A DNA stretch of 64,000 nt from Ursus arctos (GCF_023065955.2 NW_026622808.1:48744475-48808474), one strand, 5' to 3'; counted from the stretch's first letter, positions 22,466-34,099 are shown. The notes: generated by a model from the letters alone, not told the origin. Program-made: numbers and translations.

Positions 22466-22559
22466 TGACATGGCACCTTTCCTACTCACTAGGAAGTTAC
22501 GGTGGAATGTAGAGAACAAACCTCAGAGACCTCAGAGAACAGCACGGAGGATAGATGAG

Positions 22560-22759
22560 GTTTTTGTTTGTTTCTTTTGTTTTGTTTTAGAGAGCGAGCC
22601 CAAGCAGGGGAGGAGGGGCAGAGGGAGAGAGAGAATCTCAAGCAGGCTCCACGCCCAGCACAGAGCCCCACGCAGGGCTCGATCTCATGACCTGGGGATC
22701 ATGACCTAAGCTGAAACCAAGAGTCAGATACTCAACCGACTAAGCCGCACAAGTGCCCT
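22560..22759 (-). mobile_element. CAN SINE, antisense, with 13-bp TSD
   Basis: It reads as reversed SINE from a GTTTTGTTTT tail, through GAGAGAGAGAATC and GCAGGGCTCGATC, to the head complement 'ccgactaagccgcacaagtg'. The TSD gaggatagatgag lies at 22547-22559 and 22760-22772. The tail is an irregular (GTTTT) rather than pure T, so this is an older copy. Confidence 0.93.
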
Positions 22760-22772
22760 GAGGATAGATGAG

Positions 22773-23400
22773 TTTTGAAAACAAGAAGAGAGGATGCTGG
22801 GTAGAGAGTACAGACCCGGTGAAGGTACCATCAGAGTGTCCCTAATCACTGTGGAAACAAGCGGCACTCGATATATGTTTGTGCAATGACAGAAGGGGGC
22901 CTGGGATGTAGGGAAACAAATTGAGAGAAAAGTTCCCCCGGATAATCTTTATTCCACAATTTACCAAGGGCCAGCCCTAACTAAATAAATTAAGATTCAG
23001 AGGGAATAAGGTCTTTGTAAAAAAATGTGCTTGTTTGATTTACTGACTCCGTTGGGAATTATTAACCTAATTGCCATGGTGGAGAGAATGTAATTGTTTT
23101 TACTTATAAGAGCACCTGGGCCTAAATTGCTGGGTGCAAATAAATCTATTTCTGTGAGGCAGCAGAGGGCTTCTCGGGCTTTGTTCCTGGCTTCCTCATC
23201 TGGGCACCAGGTGAACCGGCTACTCACATCCTATTCAGGAGACTAAAGTGGGAGAATTTGTTCTGGATACTTAAGAAAGTTTGCTTCTTTGCTCATCACG
23301 GCTTGCCCAAGCAACACCGGGAAAGGAAAGTTTGTCTTTGATGCCTCCATATGGTCCTGTAACCTACATGCTCCACTGCCTCAGAAGTCCATCACTGCAA
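22773..23400. other. Unassigned, possible conserved non-coding block
   Basis: No transposon is seen. The portion 22925-23230 has mixed composition with CCTAATTGCC, GTAATTGTTTTTAC and a GCAGCAGAGGGC run, the sort of text seen in conserved non-coding DNA. Function is inference only. Confidence 0.3.

Positions 23401-23402
<2 letters not shown>

Positions 23403-23442
<40 letters not shown>
23403..23442. repeat. (GT)20 dinucleotide microsatellite
   Basis: Twenty uninterrupted GT units, likely length-polymorphic. The Cys-Val frames across it are artefacts. Confidence 0.97.
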
Positions 23443-23444
<2 letters not shown>

Positions 23445-23843
23445 ATGCATACCACAGCTCAAATTACCTCAGTCTTCCTTCATCTGGGCTCTTACGCCTG
23501 CTGACTGGACTGCTCACGTGTAGACACTGGGTGTACAAATGGCCAATGCAGCTTCAAGTCGTTGTTACCCCCAAGATGGGGGGGGGTTTACCTCAAAAGA
23601 TATTGTTTGAAGCTATGACTCCTTCCCTTAAAAGGCTGAAGCTGGAATGGTAGAATTTCAGACAGAAAAGCTGGAGGGTGCAGGAATATTCTGGACCAGC
23701 AGGTGAGATGATGGGCCTTTCACGAAAATGGAGGGGTTGTATTTTTATAATAAACTCCCTTTTTGCATATGAATAGTGTTTTCTGGCCCCTGTGAATGTG
23801 GAGAAAGCCTTTCACCAGGACTGCTCCTAGACCAGCTCTCTCT

Positions 23844-23860
23844 GGGGGGGGGGGGGGGGG
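23844..23860. repeat. G17 homopolymer
   Basis: A run of seventeen G, with a G9 run at 23578-23586 nearby. Such long G tracts are unstable and can form quadruplexes. Confidence 0.95.
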
Positions 23861-25885
23861 CGTCTTTGTCATGGATGTCAGGCCCATATGCCTTAGAGGA
23901 AAGATAAAAGAGTTGGAGGGGCGGGCTGGAAAGAGACTGTATAATTTTATTGAGCAATATTTCTTCTTTAAATGGGCTCATGGATAATTCAATTAGCTGG
24001 CTTTTGATTGCTCTTCTTAGCAGGAAAGCTCTATATAATGAAAATGTGGATTCTTCAGGTCTTACTGTCACAGACCATCTTGTCAGGATGGATGATTCAA
24101 CTTGATCCCTCAGTGCGTTTTGACACAGGTTCAAATTTGTACTGACTACATGTTTCTCTTTAGTGTGCCTGTGCTCGCACATGCTCTCTCTCTCTCTCTG
24201 GATGTTTTTTTCAGCTTTGTTTGGAGAGAGAGTTAACAGCTGTAGAAAATAAATGTCTGTTTCAACTGAGTGGACAGTAGCCAGTGAAGAGACAGGGAGA
24301 CACTTCCCAGCAGGAAGCTCCGTGACATGGTACGTGTGACTCTGTCATTCTCATCAATGCTCTGTACAGATGGCATATATCCAGAATTGCAGAATTGGAG
24401 GACATTTAAATAAATGTCTCCGGTGGAAAGAGGTTTTGCAACTTGATGATCAAAATGACCTAAGTAAATTAAAAAAAAAAACAAAAAACCCAAAACAAAA
24501 AACGATGGTGCTTGATAAATTTCTCTGTTCATGTGGACTTTCCATAGCAAGAATTGTACATTTAATTCCATTCCTGTGCCTCAGGTGGGTAGGAAAAGCA
24601 GAATAAATCCTGAGAAAGGAGACTGGATAAGTTCAACGTGACGGGGTCGTTTCTTTATGAGAAAAAGTTACAGCGGCATGGTGGGAGTCAGCGTAGGGAT
24701 ACTAGTTCTGAGTAGAAATGGCATAGCCATGTGCCAAATTAGAAAGGGGCGAGGCATGATCCATGTGACTTGTTTATCACATCCTTGAAAACTGAGGGTT
24801 TTGCTCGAAGCTTGAAAGTGGTGACTTAAGACTAGAATAACGGATGCATTTTGCACAGGCCATGAGCACTATCGATCGCGTGCAGCAGCTTGGAAGAGAA
24901 GCAGATTCCAAAGAAGAGCAGATAAATAAGTGAAGAGTAAATGTAGTTGTTGATTAAAGGTACATTAAGAACATTCAGGAAACATCTCTATTTTTGAAGA
25001 TGAGGTCATCTTTCTCCACAAAACACCCTTCAGGGAAGGAGGGGGAAGTGGAAGCCCTGTTACAGCAAAATTTCTTTCTTTTTACGTTCCCTGGATGTAT
25101 TGCATTTATCCGTCATCTAACTGGCATTTTCCTCTTTATGGGCAAAGGTAAAAACGATACCTTCGGCAATATAGTCTCTCCTCTCAAATTCATGGTAGCA
25201 GTTCCAGTGCCTCCAGCAAACACATAGTAGGCACAAGAAATTGGTACCTTATTTTGGAAGCTGCCAATTTATCTTTTGCTACTACATTTCTAACAGTCAA
25301 AACCCCTTGGTTGACTGTCACTTTTTTTTTCTTGAACACTTCCGTCTTTGTGTAGATTGGGTGGTCTCAAACCAAGATGCTTCAGAACGGGCCAGGGAGG
25401 CAAGTCATATGGAATATTGAGATGAATCGAGGGGACTTCCTAGGGAATGGTGGGGACTGTGGCAAACTGGAGGTCATATTCCTTTGTGAAGGGAGGCTGC
25501 TGCTACTCACTTTCAGCCAATAGTTGCCATGTGGGGCTGTAGACCCAAAGTTGTGATTCTATACTAATATTTTCAAGAGATGCCAGAAATATGGTCAAAG
25601 AAGCAAAGGTTTCTGCCATTTGAAATAATGTATAGGCCCTGAAATACAACATTGTGACTTCTAAAGAATAATCTGTTGAGGGGGAAATCAATACCAAATA
25701 AATAAACAGCAACAGCAAAGCATCAGCAAAACAAAAAGCAGGTTCTTGACCCAACCAACTCAAATAAAATCAACAAGTAATTAGCGTCTTTCTGTATGTG
25801 TAGGCTTTGTCCACTGAAAAATCTAAACCATAAGGCAAAATATGTACTCACTTCTAGGCGCACATTGAGAATAGAGGCAAATATT
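23861..25885. other. Unassigned sequence
   Basis: No element or exon is recognised. The antisense frame 23745-24182 (145 codons) includes a proline run from the G17 tract and shows no domain. Confidence 0.4.
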
Positions 25886-25889
25886 TCAG

Positions 25890-26030
25890 TTTAGAGTAGA
25901 AAAGGATGATTCATAGTGGAGGTAATATTTGACTTATGATTTGAAATATGCGTATTATCTGGTTAAGAGCAAAAAAAAAAATAAGAGGCAGTCCTAATGA
26001 GTTGAATGAAGGGAGGGAAAGCCCCATGGT
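25890..26030 (-). mobile_element. Possible L2 LINE fragment, antisense
   Basis: 'catagtggaggtaatatttg' and 'acttatgatttgaaatatgc' resemble the L2 block 'ggaggtgacatttgagctgagacctgaagga', then 'aagggagggaaagccc'. Diverged. Confidence 0.35.
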
Positions 26031-26802
26031 ACGAAAAGTTTCCATCTTCCTTCTTGAGACAATGGCAGAATTACTTTGATTTGAGTAAAAAGCTTATGAA
26101 AACAATTAATTGAAGGCACTAGTTTTTGAGAGTTTTAAATGGCAGGCAAACGTGTATAGGCTTTATCTTCTAGTAGGTGGTTGCCAACTCAAATGTCTAC
26201 AGGAGCCAGGCAGGTAACCAAAAAAGAAAAAAATATTTCGGAGGTGGGGAGGGCACTGTATCTAGATGAGAAACAGACTCAAGTCCAGTGGATTACTGCC
26301 ATGGGGAAATGCAGTGCCAGCCTTGCCCGTGAGAAGTCTAAAATCTGGGTTTTTATTGGAAGTTATGGTTTTTAAATGTTGGCAGCAAATTCCCATTAAA
26401 AAAGTGTGAATCAAAGCTTATTTGGAAGCTCATATGTAACATGAACCTAGAGCTGCTAGGTGTGGGGGTGAGGGGGATGAAGGTTACTCATGTCCCAGTC
26501 CTGAGTCTACATTCTTTCCCTTCTTGAGCCAAGGGTGGGTCTTTCACCTAGAGTGTACATTAAATATAAGTGCTATCTGTAATGGGAGACCATTGAAGAT
26601 ATAATAAACTTGGCATGCCCTATAATTACAAATATGTAAAAAAATGCATGCACATGGACAAGAAGCATAAAATGAAAATAGTTTTTGTGAGTAAAAAGAT
26701 GATTTCATTTCAAATGTTTCCTAATTATAGTGTAAAATTTAAATTAGGAAGACATTAATTAAGAAATCTTTTTAGAAGTTTAGAAATTTTTTTCCTCCAA
26801 AT

Positions 26803-27283
26803 CAGTAGTTTAAACCTAAGAGCATTCAGGAGGTATGTGAACCTGAAAAAAAAAAACATAATTACATCTTTATTTCTATTATCCTCTAATTGAGGTGTAG
26901 CATTTCCTTTCATTATGAAATAGTTAACAACCACAGAAGCATAAGCTGTACCTCTGTGACTTTGTCACCAATCCAAATCCCAGGTATTTTCATAGTGTTG
27001 AAATGCCGATGGCTTGAAACGAAGCTTATTACTACAGATACTTCGAAATCACAGTTGTTAGCAGACCCGCGGCTGGATCATGCTCTTCAGTGCATTAATA
27101 AAGAAGCACATATACAATTCTACTATGTCACATGTTTATAATATAATATTTCACTATAATTAGTCCCCTTTTTAATCCCATATCTTATTTTAAGGTTTAA
27201 AAACCTTACTCTGAGCAGGAGTTCATTGGCCTCACCACGCTTCCAAAGAGGCTCATGACATGGAGAAAAGTTGAGAAGCCTTG
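26803..27283 (+). mobile_element. hAT-Charlie-like DNA transposon with 8-bp TSD
   Basis: It starts CAGTAGTTTAAACC and ends AGTTGAGAAGCCTTG. Inside are 'gcatttcctttcattatgaa', 'tctgtgactttgtcaccaat', 'gtgcattaataaagaagcac' and 'aaagaggctcatgacatgg', a known mammalian non-autonomous hAT family whose exact name I cannot give. Flanks ctccaaat (26795-26802) and ctctaaac (27284-27291) differ only by two transitions, consistent with a hAT 8-bp TSD. Confidence 0.82.
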
Positions 27284-27291
27284 CTCTAAAC

Positions 27292-28320
27292 CAGTGTAGC
27301 CGTAGATAAAGAAGGGACTCAGCCTAGGAGGAGTGACGCTAGGACGGCTTTCCCTTCTGCAAGCTTTCCTACTTGGGATAAGGACAACCCTTCCAATCAG
27401 AGTTTCCTCATAGGAATTCAGGAGTAGTTGGAATCATTCATCCCTACGACACAGAACAAAAATGAATTTAAAAATAAAGCTTTTTGAAGACGTTACCATA
27501 CCGAACTGCGTTCTTGGGTTCTCTCAACAATGGAAATTGACAAGAGGTCTTAATGGGACCTCCAGGCAAGGCTTTGCTGGGACCTGTGCTTGGGTACAGG
27601 GAGACAGGGGCGCAAAGAGAAAAGCCCTCAGGCTGCCTCTCCATGGAGAGCTCTGGAGCGGTCCTCAGAGGCTTAGGCAGGAAAGGGTGCTGTCTAAACA
27701 GGTAGGGATGGGGATTTCTTTTGTGCTTGTGCACTTAAAAGCCAGGCTTCTTGATGCATCCCATGCCTCATTAACATGTTAAATCTCCACTCCTGGGTGT
27801 GATTTTTAGTGTTCTACTGAGAGGGAAAGTAGGTGAAAGGTCAGTGCTAGCGTCCATCTTGGCACAGACTGGTTTGGTCTGGCTTTGGCAGTCAAGGTTC
27901 CCTTTATGTGAATATCCTACTTCCACATTCCATGAGATCTATTACTTAGGAGGAAGGTGGCTCAGCAATTTCTTCTATCGACCTAGCCAAAGACCAGAGT
28001 CCAGTCCCTACTCTATCTCAATTACATTGCAATATGTAAAAAACAGGGTCAGGGACAAGTTGGAATTGTCTGTAGCCCATCAAAGCAAAGAGAGAAAAAC
28101 ATGATGATGTTGGACCTAAAGATGTTCAAGCTGGATCATGTAAAAACCATGTAAGAGCACATTTTCTCCAAAAAGAAAAGCATCAACATTCTGGCTAGTT
28201 GCTGGGGGACGGGGAGGACTCTCAGCTCTTTGAGAAAAACTATCTTCAGAAGCATGTGTTTTCACCTGTGTGGTGATTAAAGGACAGAGTTTCCATCTCC
28301 CATGGAAATGTACTGACTGT
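27292..28320. other. Unassigned sequence
   Basis: No element or exon is recognised. It includes a region of higher GC (27540-27700) with 88-106 codon frames on both strands and no domain. Confidence 0.35.
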
Positions 28321-28329
28321 GACCAAATT

Positions 28330-28600
28330 AGCTCTGAATTTGCTATTATTTAAATGCAGTTTCTTGTATTTATTAAAATGAAGTGACTGTCATATTGAAA
28401 TTGAAAAGGAGCAGTTGCACATGCAAATTATTTCTAAAGTTCAACTGCTGCTAAATGAGTCGCGGTGCTCCTAAACTTAGAAATGCTTAACATAAATTAT
28501 GACCTAATTAACATTTGCATGGTAATCTGGACTTCCTACAGCTTATTCTGCTAATTAACACATGACAAATGAGCACACATTAATATTTTATTGTAACATA
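28330..28600. promoter_or_regulatory. Candidate conserved enhancer-like element
   Basis: This stretch has two exact octamer motifs on opposite strands (ATGCAAAT at 28421-28428, ATTTGCAT at 28513-28520). Two CTAATTAAC homeodomain sites lie near 28504 and 28551, and a GGTAATC site follows the second octamer. POU and homeodomain proteins bind such motifs in developmental enhancers. No repeat was found in it. Regulatory function is inferred from motif density only. Confidence 0.3.
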
Positions 28601-28604
28601 ACTT

Positions 28605-29515
28605 GTCCAAGAAAGCTTCTTAACTCCTTGGAAAACATTTTGTGTGGGTTTTTTTCTTTTTTCCATTTTTTTTTTTGCCTGAGAAGTATCCTATTGTGGT
28701 TTATGCCATTATATAATTTTGATGATAAAATGGCTTCGTGTTGCAAATTTCATAAGAGACACAAAGGTGCAAGCTCTAGGAGTGTCTTTTTTTTGTTTGT
28801 TTAAATTCTTTTTTCCTTACTCTCTGGAAATACCTGCATTTTGAGAAAAAAATTGCTTTGATATGTACCTCTTAGCTAGTTATCACTTGCCATGGTTAAG
28901 TGTACATTATATACTCATGATGTTGTCTCCTGGAGCTGTGGGGTCATGAGGAAATCCAGACCCATCAAGGGGAGCAAATGGATTATAAGGCTATGGATTT
29001 TGTACTTTGCAAGTGGCTTCCTGTTGGTCATATATTCAATGAGTTTGTGTCATCTTCTGTCAATTACAGTAGCCCTCAAATTAGTTAGGGAGGTGCTTTC
29101 ATCTCCAATAGGGACAGAAAGCAAGTATCAGTGTCCATTGTAACCTTGATTGTTGTTGGGTTACCGTTTTTTCCGTTTTGATGAGTTTTCCTGGCATATT
29201 ATAGGGGTTTTGGTTTGTTATAATTTGTTTTACTTAGGATTTTCCAAGAATGATTGCAAAGTGTCTTCTTACCTGACCATGTAAATTTGAGCATGTGCTC
29301 TTTGAGCTCTGCGAGAAGATTTTTGAAACTAGAATGAGAGGAATGGCTGTGATGGGCAACGTCCTGAATGTTTTGGAAGCACATTACAAGGGCACCTCAT
29401 AAGTGATTGAGAAGGTGCCTAGTGTCTTGCCCTCTGTTTAAAGATCTCTTTGACGTAATTGAGTAACCTTTCCTGCTTAATGCTTGAATCATAGTCATGG
29501 TCTTCCAAACTTATT
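28605..29515. other. Unassigned sequence
   Basis: Nothing recognisable beyond short T-runs (28659-28676, 28789-28798). Confidence 0.35.
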
Positions 29516-29526
29516 GCTTTTGAAAA

Positions 29527-29729
29527 AAAAAAATTTAAGGATTCATTTATTTATTTTAGAGAGAGAGTGAACATGACTGGGGTGGGGGGGAGAGGGAGAG
29601 GGAGAGAGAGAATCCTCAGGCTGACTCTTCATTGAGGCAGAGCCTGACGTGGGGCTCAATCCCAGGACCTTGAGGTCATGACCTGAACCAAAACCAAAAG
29701 TCAGATGCCCAACTGACCAGGTGCCTCTA
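29527..29729 (-). mobile_element. CAN SINE, antisense, with 10-bp TSD
   Basis: The reversed SINE runs from an A-rich/TTTATTTATTTTAGAGAGAG tail to the head complement 'cccaactgaccaggtgcctc'. Flanking cttttgaaaa occurs at 29517-29526 and 29730-29739. The sequence has diverged from the young arctoid type. Confidence 0.88.
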
Positions 29730-29760
29730 CTTTTGAAAATGTTTTTACCCACACTTCTGT

Positions 29761-30512
29761 GTTGGATATTTTCCGTCGCACCAACTAATTCTTCAAATTT
29801 GGGGGTGTCCTATAGTTCAATTCACTTCCAATGAGAGCTATCTAGAGTTAACACAGACCCCACAGGTTAAGGTAGGACTACCCCCACTTCACATACTAGT
29901 CGCAAGTTCCGGACCTCCTGTACTTCTGATTAACTGGCTACAGGTCAGAGTTTCCTATGGTCCCCTCTTCCAGGATCCACAATTTGCTAGAATGGCTCAC
30001 AGAACTCAGCAAAACACTTTACTTACTATTACCAGTTTATATACAAATGATCAGCCAGATAAAGAGGTACACAGGGTGCGTTCCAGAAGGTTCACAGACA
30101 CAGGTGCTTCCATCCCCATGAAGTTGGTGTGTCCCACACTCCTGGCACAAGAATGCATTCACCAATTCAAATGCTTTTGAACCACGTTTTTAAGGGATTT
30201 TTATGGAGGTTTCATTACCTACACATAATTGATGAAATCGTTGGTCATTGGTGATTGAACTCAGTCTCTAGCCCCTCTCCCTTCTTTGGAATAGGGATTT
30301 GGGGCTGGAAGTTCCAACCCTCTAATCATGCCCTTAGTCTTTCTGGTATCCAGCCTCTATCCTAAAGGTATCTACGGGCCTGAGCCACCAGTTATCTCAT
30401 TAGCACACAAAAAGACATTCATCACTCTGGATATTTCAGGGGTCCAGGGAACTCTTGTTCCAGGAACCAGGGATACCAAATATATATTTGTTATTATATC
30501 ACAATATCATGA
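29761..30512 (-). mobile_element. Probable ERVL-type solo LTR, antisense
   Basis: The block contains 'agaatggctcacagaactca', 'gatcagccagataaagaggt', 'cccacactcctggcacaaga', 'atttttatggaggtttcatt' and 'ggaagttccaaccctctaat', which I recognise as a mammalian ERVL-family LTR. On the minus strand it would run TGATATTGTG to ATATCCAACA, giving TG...CA ends. No internal viral genes are present. Exact family and ends are uncertain. Confidence 0.6.
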
Positions 30513-30734
30513 CTGTTGACTTCCTTCTACTTAGAACGCACAAAAGATCCAATTAAAGTGCTGGAGAATGCAAATTGTGAGTGGAGACGTGTATGTGTTC
30601 CATTTAATCTATTAATAATATGTATGTGTGTGTGTATTTCTCTTTATGTGTCGAGGGATAGATATAGACGTATATATGTATGTGAATATGTAATTATATA
30701 GATGCACATATATGTATATATCTATGCATCTATC

Positions 30735-31125
30735 TATCTAAACTGGAAACAACCCAAATGTCCATCAACAGGTGGATGGAGAAATAAACTGTTTAATCAT
30801 ACAATGGGATACTACTTAACAATACAAAGGAATGAACTATCGATACATGCAACAACATGGGTGAATCTCAAAATAATTGTGCCAGACAAAAATGAGCACA
30901 TACTCTATGATTTCATTTATATAAACTTCTAGAAAATATAAACCAATCTACAGTGATAGTAAGTGGATCAATAGTTACTGGGGAGGGGGTTGTAAGGAGA
31001 GATTTTAGAGGGGCAGGAGGTAACTATCTTGACTGTGGTAATAGTTTCACAGGTGTGTATATATATGTATTAAAATTTATCAAATTGTACACTATTTACA
31101 ATTCGTTTTATGTCAATGAAGCCAT
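30735..31125 (+). mobile_element. L1 LINE 3' end, sense
   Basis: 'aactggaaacaacccaaatg', 'tccatcaacaggtggatgga', 'catacaatgggatactactt', 'aaaggaatgaactatcgata' and 'aaaatttatcaaattgtaca' are the L1M ORF2 end and 3' UTR. It is 5'-truncated and has stop codons. The 120-codon frame at 30953-31315 is L1 3' UTR, not a gene. Confidence 0.9.
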
Positions 31126-31184
31126 ATATGTGTCTGTGCATTTGCATGTGTGCACACGTGTATTCCCATTTCTGCAAATAAAGA

Positions 31185-31310
31185 ATATTAGCTCCTTGGA
31201 GACAAAGGATTTTCTCTTTTACCAACTCTTAAATTCCCATCACCTAGAATTGTCTCTGACACTTAGTAAGTGCTCAGTAAATATTTGTTTAAAAATAAAT
31301 AAATGCAAAA
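31185..31310 (+). mobile_element. L2 LINE 3' end
   Basis: 'ttagctccttggagacaaag', 'cccatcacctagaattgtct', 'gacacttagtaagtgctcag' and 'taaatatttgtttaaaaata' are typical of the L2 terminus. Confidence 0.8.
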
Positions 31311-31314
31311 AATA

Positions 31315-32395
31315 GGTATATACCTCTCTGTAGATATAAATATTCTGTTCCTTCTTTTGAATGTGTATTGTCTAAAAATTATCGCCATCGTTTTCTTTCT
31401 CTCAATAGAGTAGGAACATTTCCAGGTGGCTCTGGAAAATGTAAAGCAAACAAACAAACAAAAAACCCAGGTGATAAAGAACGGAGCAGCACCCAGTCAC
31501 ACAAAGTAAACAGGTAGAAGAAGAATCCAGCTGTAGGTTGAAAGACAAGATTAGATAAATATTTCATGAGAGGAGCTGACCACAGAGAGTTAAAGTCCAA
31601 GTTTCAGCAGAGGAAACCTCTGTGATTCTAGAAACTATGTAAGATTATAAAAAAGCATCAAGAGGTAATAGTAAAGGCAGGATAACCTGGGACCAAAATT
31701 TGATGGATTCAGGGCAGAGAAGAGAAGAAAAATACCAGGGAAAGAACTGGAACTGAGGAGGAAAACTCAGAGGGTGTTTACAAGCTATATGCCCTTCATG
31801 ATTCTGGATTTCTGTCAGTGGAAGAGTAACAGGTTTCCTTGAGGCACGTGGTCTCAAAGGAAACAAATAAAAATAGTCATTGGTACAGAGTCTTCAATAT
31901 GGTACCGGGCAAGATGGTCAACACCACATAGAATAATTGGGAAATAAATTTTCTGGTTAGATTTGATTTGGAATGAATGGCATAGAACTTCATAGTAAAA
32001 TAATTTTTTTTCCCATGGTACTGGCCAGGATTCAGGTTTGAGGATCAACAGTGAGATTATTATTAACCCAAATCTACTTTCTTATGATATCTACATTTAA
32101 GTCCTTGTTTTACAATCTGTAACCATCCTAAATATGTCTTTTAAATGGGTTGCTATGAGCCATGTTTCTTGTCTTATTCTTCTGCAGCTGAATTTGGATA
32201 CTAAAGTGCGTGGGTTGGTAGGTAATAGAAGCACTTAGGTTTAGAAACAAACACATTGCCCAGCACATATTAGACATTTACACTATTTGTAGAAACAATG
32301 GTTTTATAAAATTGTTTTTATTGTGTTATTGTTGCAAGTTTGGAATCTGCATCAATATTAATCATAAATTGTTAAGCATTATGGTCATCCATGAA
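31315..32395. other. Unassigned sequence
   Basis: No element or exon is recognised; AT-rich toward 32300. Confidence 0.35.
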
Positions 32396-32423
32396 TGAGC
32401 TTTCCTTCCTCCCCTCTTGCCTG

Positions 32424-32497
32424 CTTTCCTTCCTTCCTTCCTTCCTTCCTTCCTTCCTTCCTCCCTCCCTCCCTCCCTCCCTCCCTCCCTCCCTCCC
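32424..32497 (+). repeat. (TTCC)n-(CTCC)n pyrimidine microsatellite
   Basis: About nine TTCC units switch to about nine CTCC units. It is a homopyrimidine tract that can adopt triplex DNA and is prone to length change. Confidence 0.95.
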
Positions 32498-32620
32498 ACT
32501 TATACAATGAGCATTTATTGATGGACAGTTCTGTGCTACATATTGTGACACAAAGTTGAGTGAGATCCTGGCCCTGCCATTGAATCCCTGGCAGAAAGAC
32601 AGATGAATAAACAGTTATAA
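32498..32620 (-). mobile_element. L2 LINE 3' end, antisense
   Basis: 'caatgagcatttattgatgg', 'agttctgtgctacatattgt' and 'gagatcctggccctgccatt' fit the reversed L2 terminus. Confidence 0.6.
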
Positions 32621-32888
32621 ATAGGAATATAATCCTTCTAATAAAGGAATTAGGAAATGCTTAAACTAAAGTGTGGCGATAGGAATGACTATTTGTTTGT
32701 GACCAGCATCACACTGCCTGTTGCTTCTTCTGATAGTTGCCATCCTCCCAACTCTTCAGATGGCAGCAATGCCTATGATAGCCAGGTGATACAACTCATT
32801 GCAGGTCTCCTGGCTCTGGTCACTGGCTACTAGAGATTAAAAGCTAACCTATACTAGGCAAACACTTCTGAATTAAAAATAGTTTTAG

Positions 32889-33104
32889 GGGTGCCTGGGT
32901 GGCTCAGTTGGTTGGGTGTCTGGCTGTTGGTTTTGGCTCAGGTCATGATCTTAAGGTCATGGGATTGAGCCCTGCATTGTGCTCTGTGCTGAGCATAGGG
33001 CCTGCTTGGGGTTCTCTCTCTCCCCCCTCTCTCTTTGCCTCTCCCCCACCCGTGCTTGTTCTCTTTCTCTCTCTCAAAAAAACCGAAAAAACAAAAAAAC
33101 CCCA
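32889..33104 (+). mobile_element. CAN SINE, older type
   Basis: It begins GGGTGCCTGGGTGGCTCAGT and has CATGATCTTAAGGTCATGGG, GAGCCCTGC, a CT-rich body, then an A-rich tail broken by C and G. No clean TSD was found. A younger SINE follows within 25 bases. Confidence 0.92.
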
Positions 33105-33127
33105 AAACATTTTAAATCGACTACTGG

Positions 33128-33344
33128 GGGTGGGGGCGCCTGAGTGGCTCAGTCGTTAAGCGTCTGCCTTCAGCTCGGGGCGTGATCCCAGGGTTTTGGG
33201 ATCGAGCCCCATATCAGGCTCCTCCACTGGGAGCCTGCTTCTTCCTCTCCCACTCCGCCCGCTTGTGTTCCCTCTGTCTCTGGCTGTCTCGCTTTCTGTC
33301 AAATAAATAAATAAAATCTTAAATAAATAAATAAATAAATAAAT
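33128..33344 (+). mobile_element. CAN SINE, arctoid type, 14-bp TSD
   Basis: It contains GGCGCCTGAGTGGCTCAGTC, GGGATCGAGCCCCATATCAG, GAGCCTGCTTCTTCCTCTCC and a long (AAAT)n tail. The TSD aaatcgactactgg (33114-33127) and aaattgactactgg (33345-33358) differs only by a C-to-T at the CpG, as expected for methylation-driven decay. Confidence 0.95.
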
Positions 33345-33359
33345 AAATTGACTACTGGA

Positions 33360-33975
33360 TGTCAGGTAAGTTAAATAACTGGTTTCAATATGTGATGCAT
33401 ATACAGTAACACAGCATGGAAGGAGATTCGAGACTGTGCAATACCATGCTCAGAATGTCATTTTGTCCATCAAGGATTTTAATGCACTCCCCATGGGGTT
33501 AACTTTATTGTAGATCTTCTTTTGTAGAATCAGACACCTATTTCTAGCACAGACAGATTCCTCTTGTTTATGTAGCTGGCTATTTCTGCTGTTCTGAGTC
33601 TTGAGACATCACAGTATGACGATGCTGATGGCTCTAAGCTTTTAAATCTTTAATCACTCCAATTCCTGTACTCGGGGTCATGTTACTTAAGTAGGCGCCA
33701 CTATTCTCAGGAATAGAGCTGCTAAAATAAAAACGTATCTGTGTCTTTTCTTCCCCTGTGGTTTAGCCAAAACAAACCCCAAAGAACATGAAACTGGAAA
33801 CCACAAACTGCTTATTTCCTCCAAAATTATTCTTTGCTCATGAAAGAACCCATGTGTTATGGTTTTAGTAACATGCTTGCTGTCTCCCTTTTTCCACCTT
33901 ATTTCGTAGTAAATGGCAAAGTTATTCTTGTGTATTCTCTATGGATCAAACAATAACAAAGAAGCAATAAAGATA
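33360..33975. other. Unassigned sequence
   Basis: No element or exon is recognised. Confidence 0.35.
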
Positions 33976-33979
33976 ATAG

Positions 33980-34065
33980 TAGCTAACACTTTGAGCATTT
34001 CGCATGTAAGACTCTACAAGCTAAGTACCTTACACACATTATCTCATTTAACTCCCCCCATTGTT
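33980..34065 (-). mobile_element. MIR SINE fragment, antisense
   Basis: 'cactttgagcatttcgcatg', 'agctaagtaccttacacaca' and 'ttatctcatttaactccccc' are the reversed MIR 3' half. Confidence 0.7.
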
Positions 34066-34099
34066 TCACCTAAGAATACACTATAGAGGTTGTCTGTAA

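Noticed and set aside
23745..24182. 145-codon antisense frame
   Set aside because: It passes through the G17 tract (proline run) and resembles no family. Length alone is not convincing in 64 kb.
30953..31315. 120-codon sense frame
   Set aside because: It lies in L1 3' UTR and an L2 3' end.
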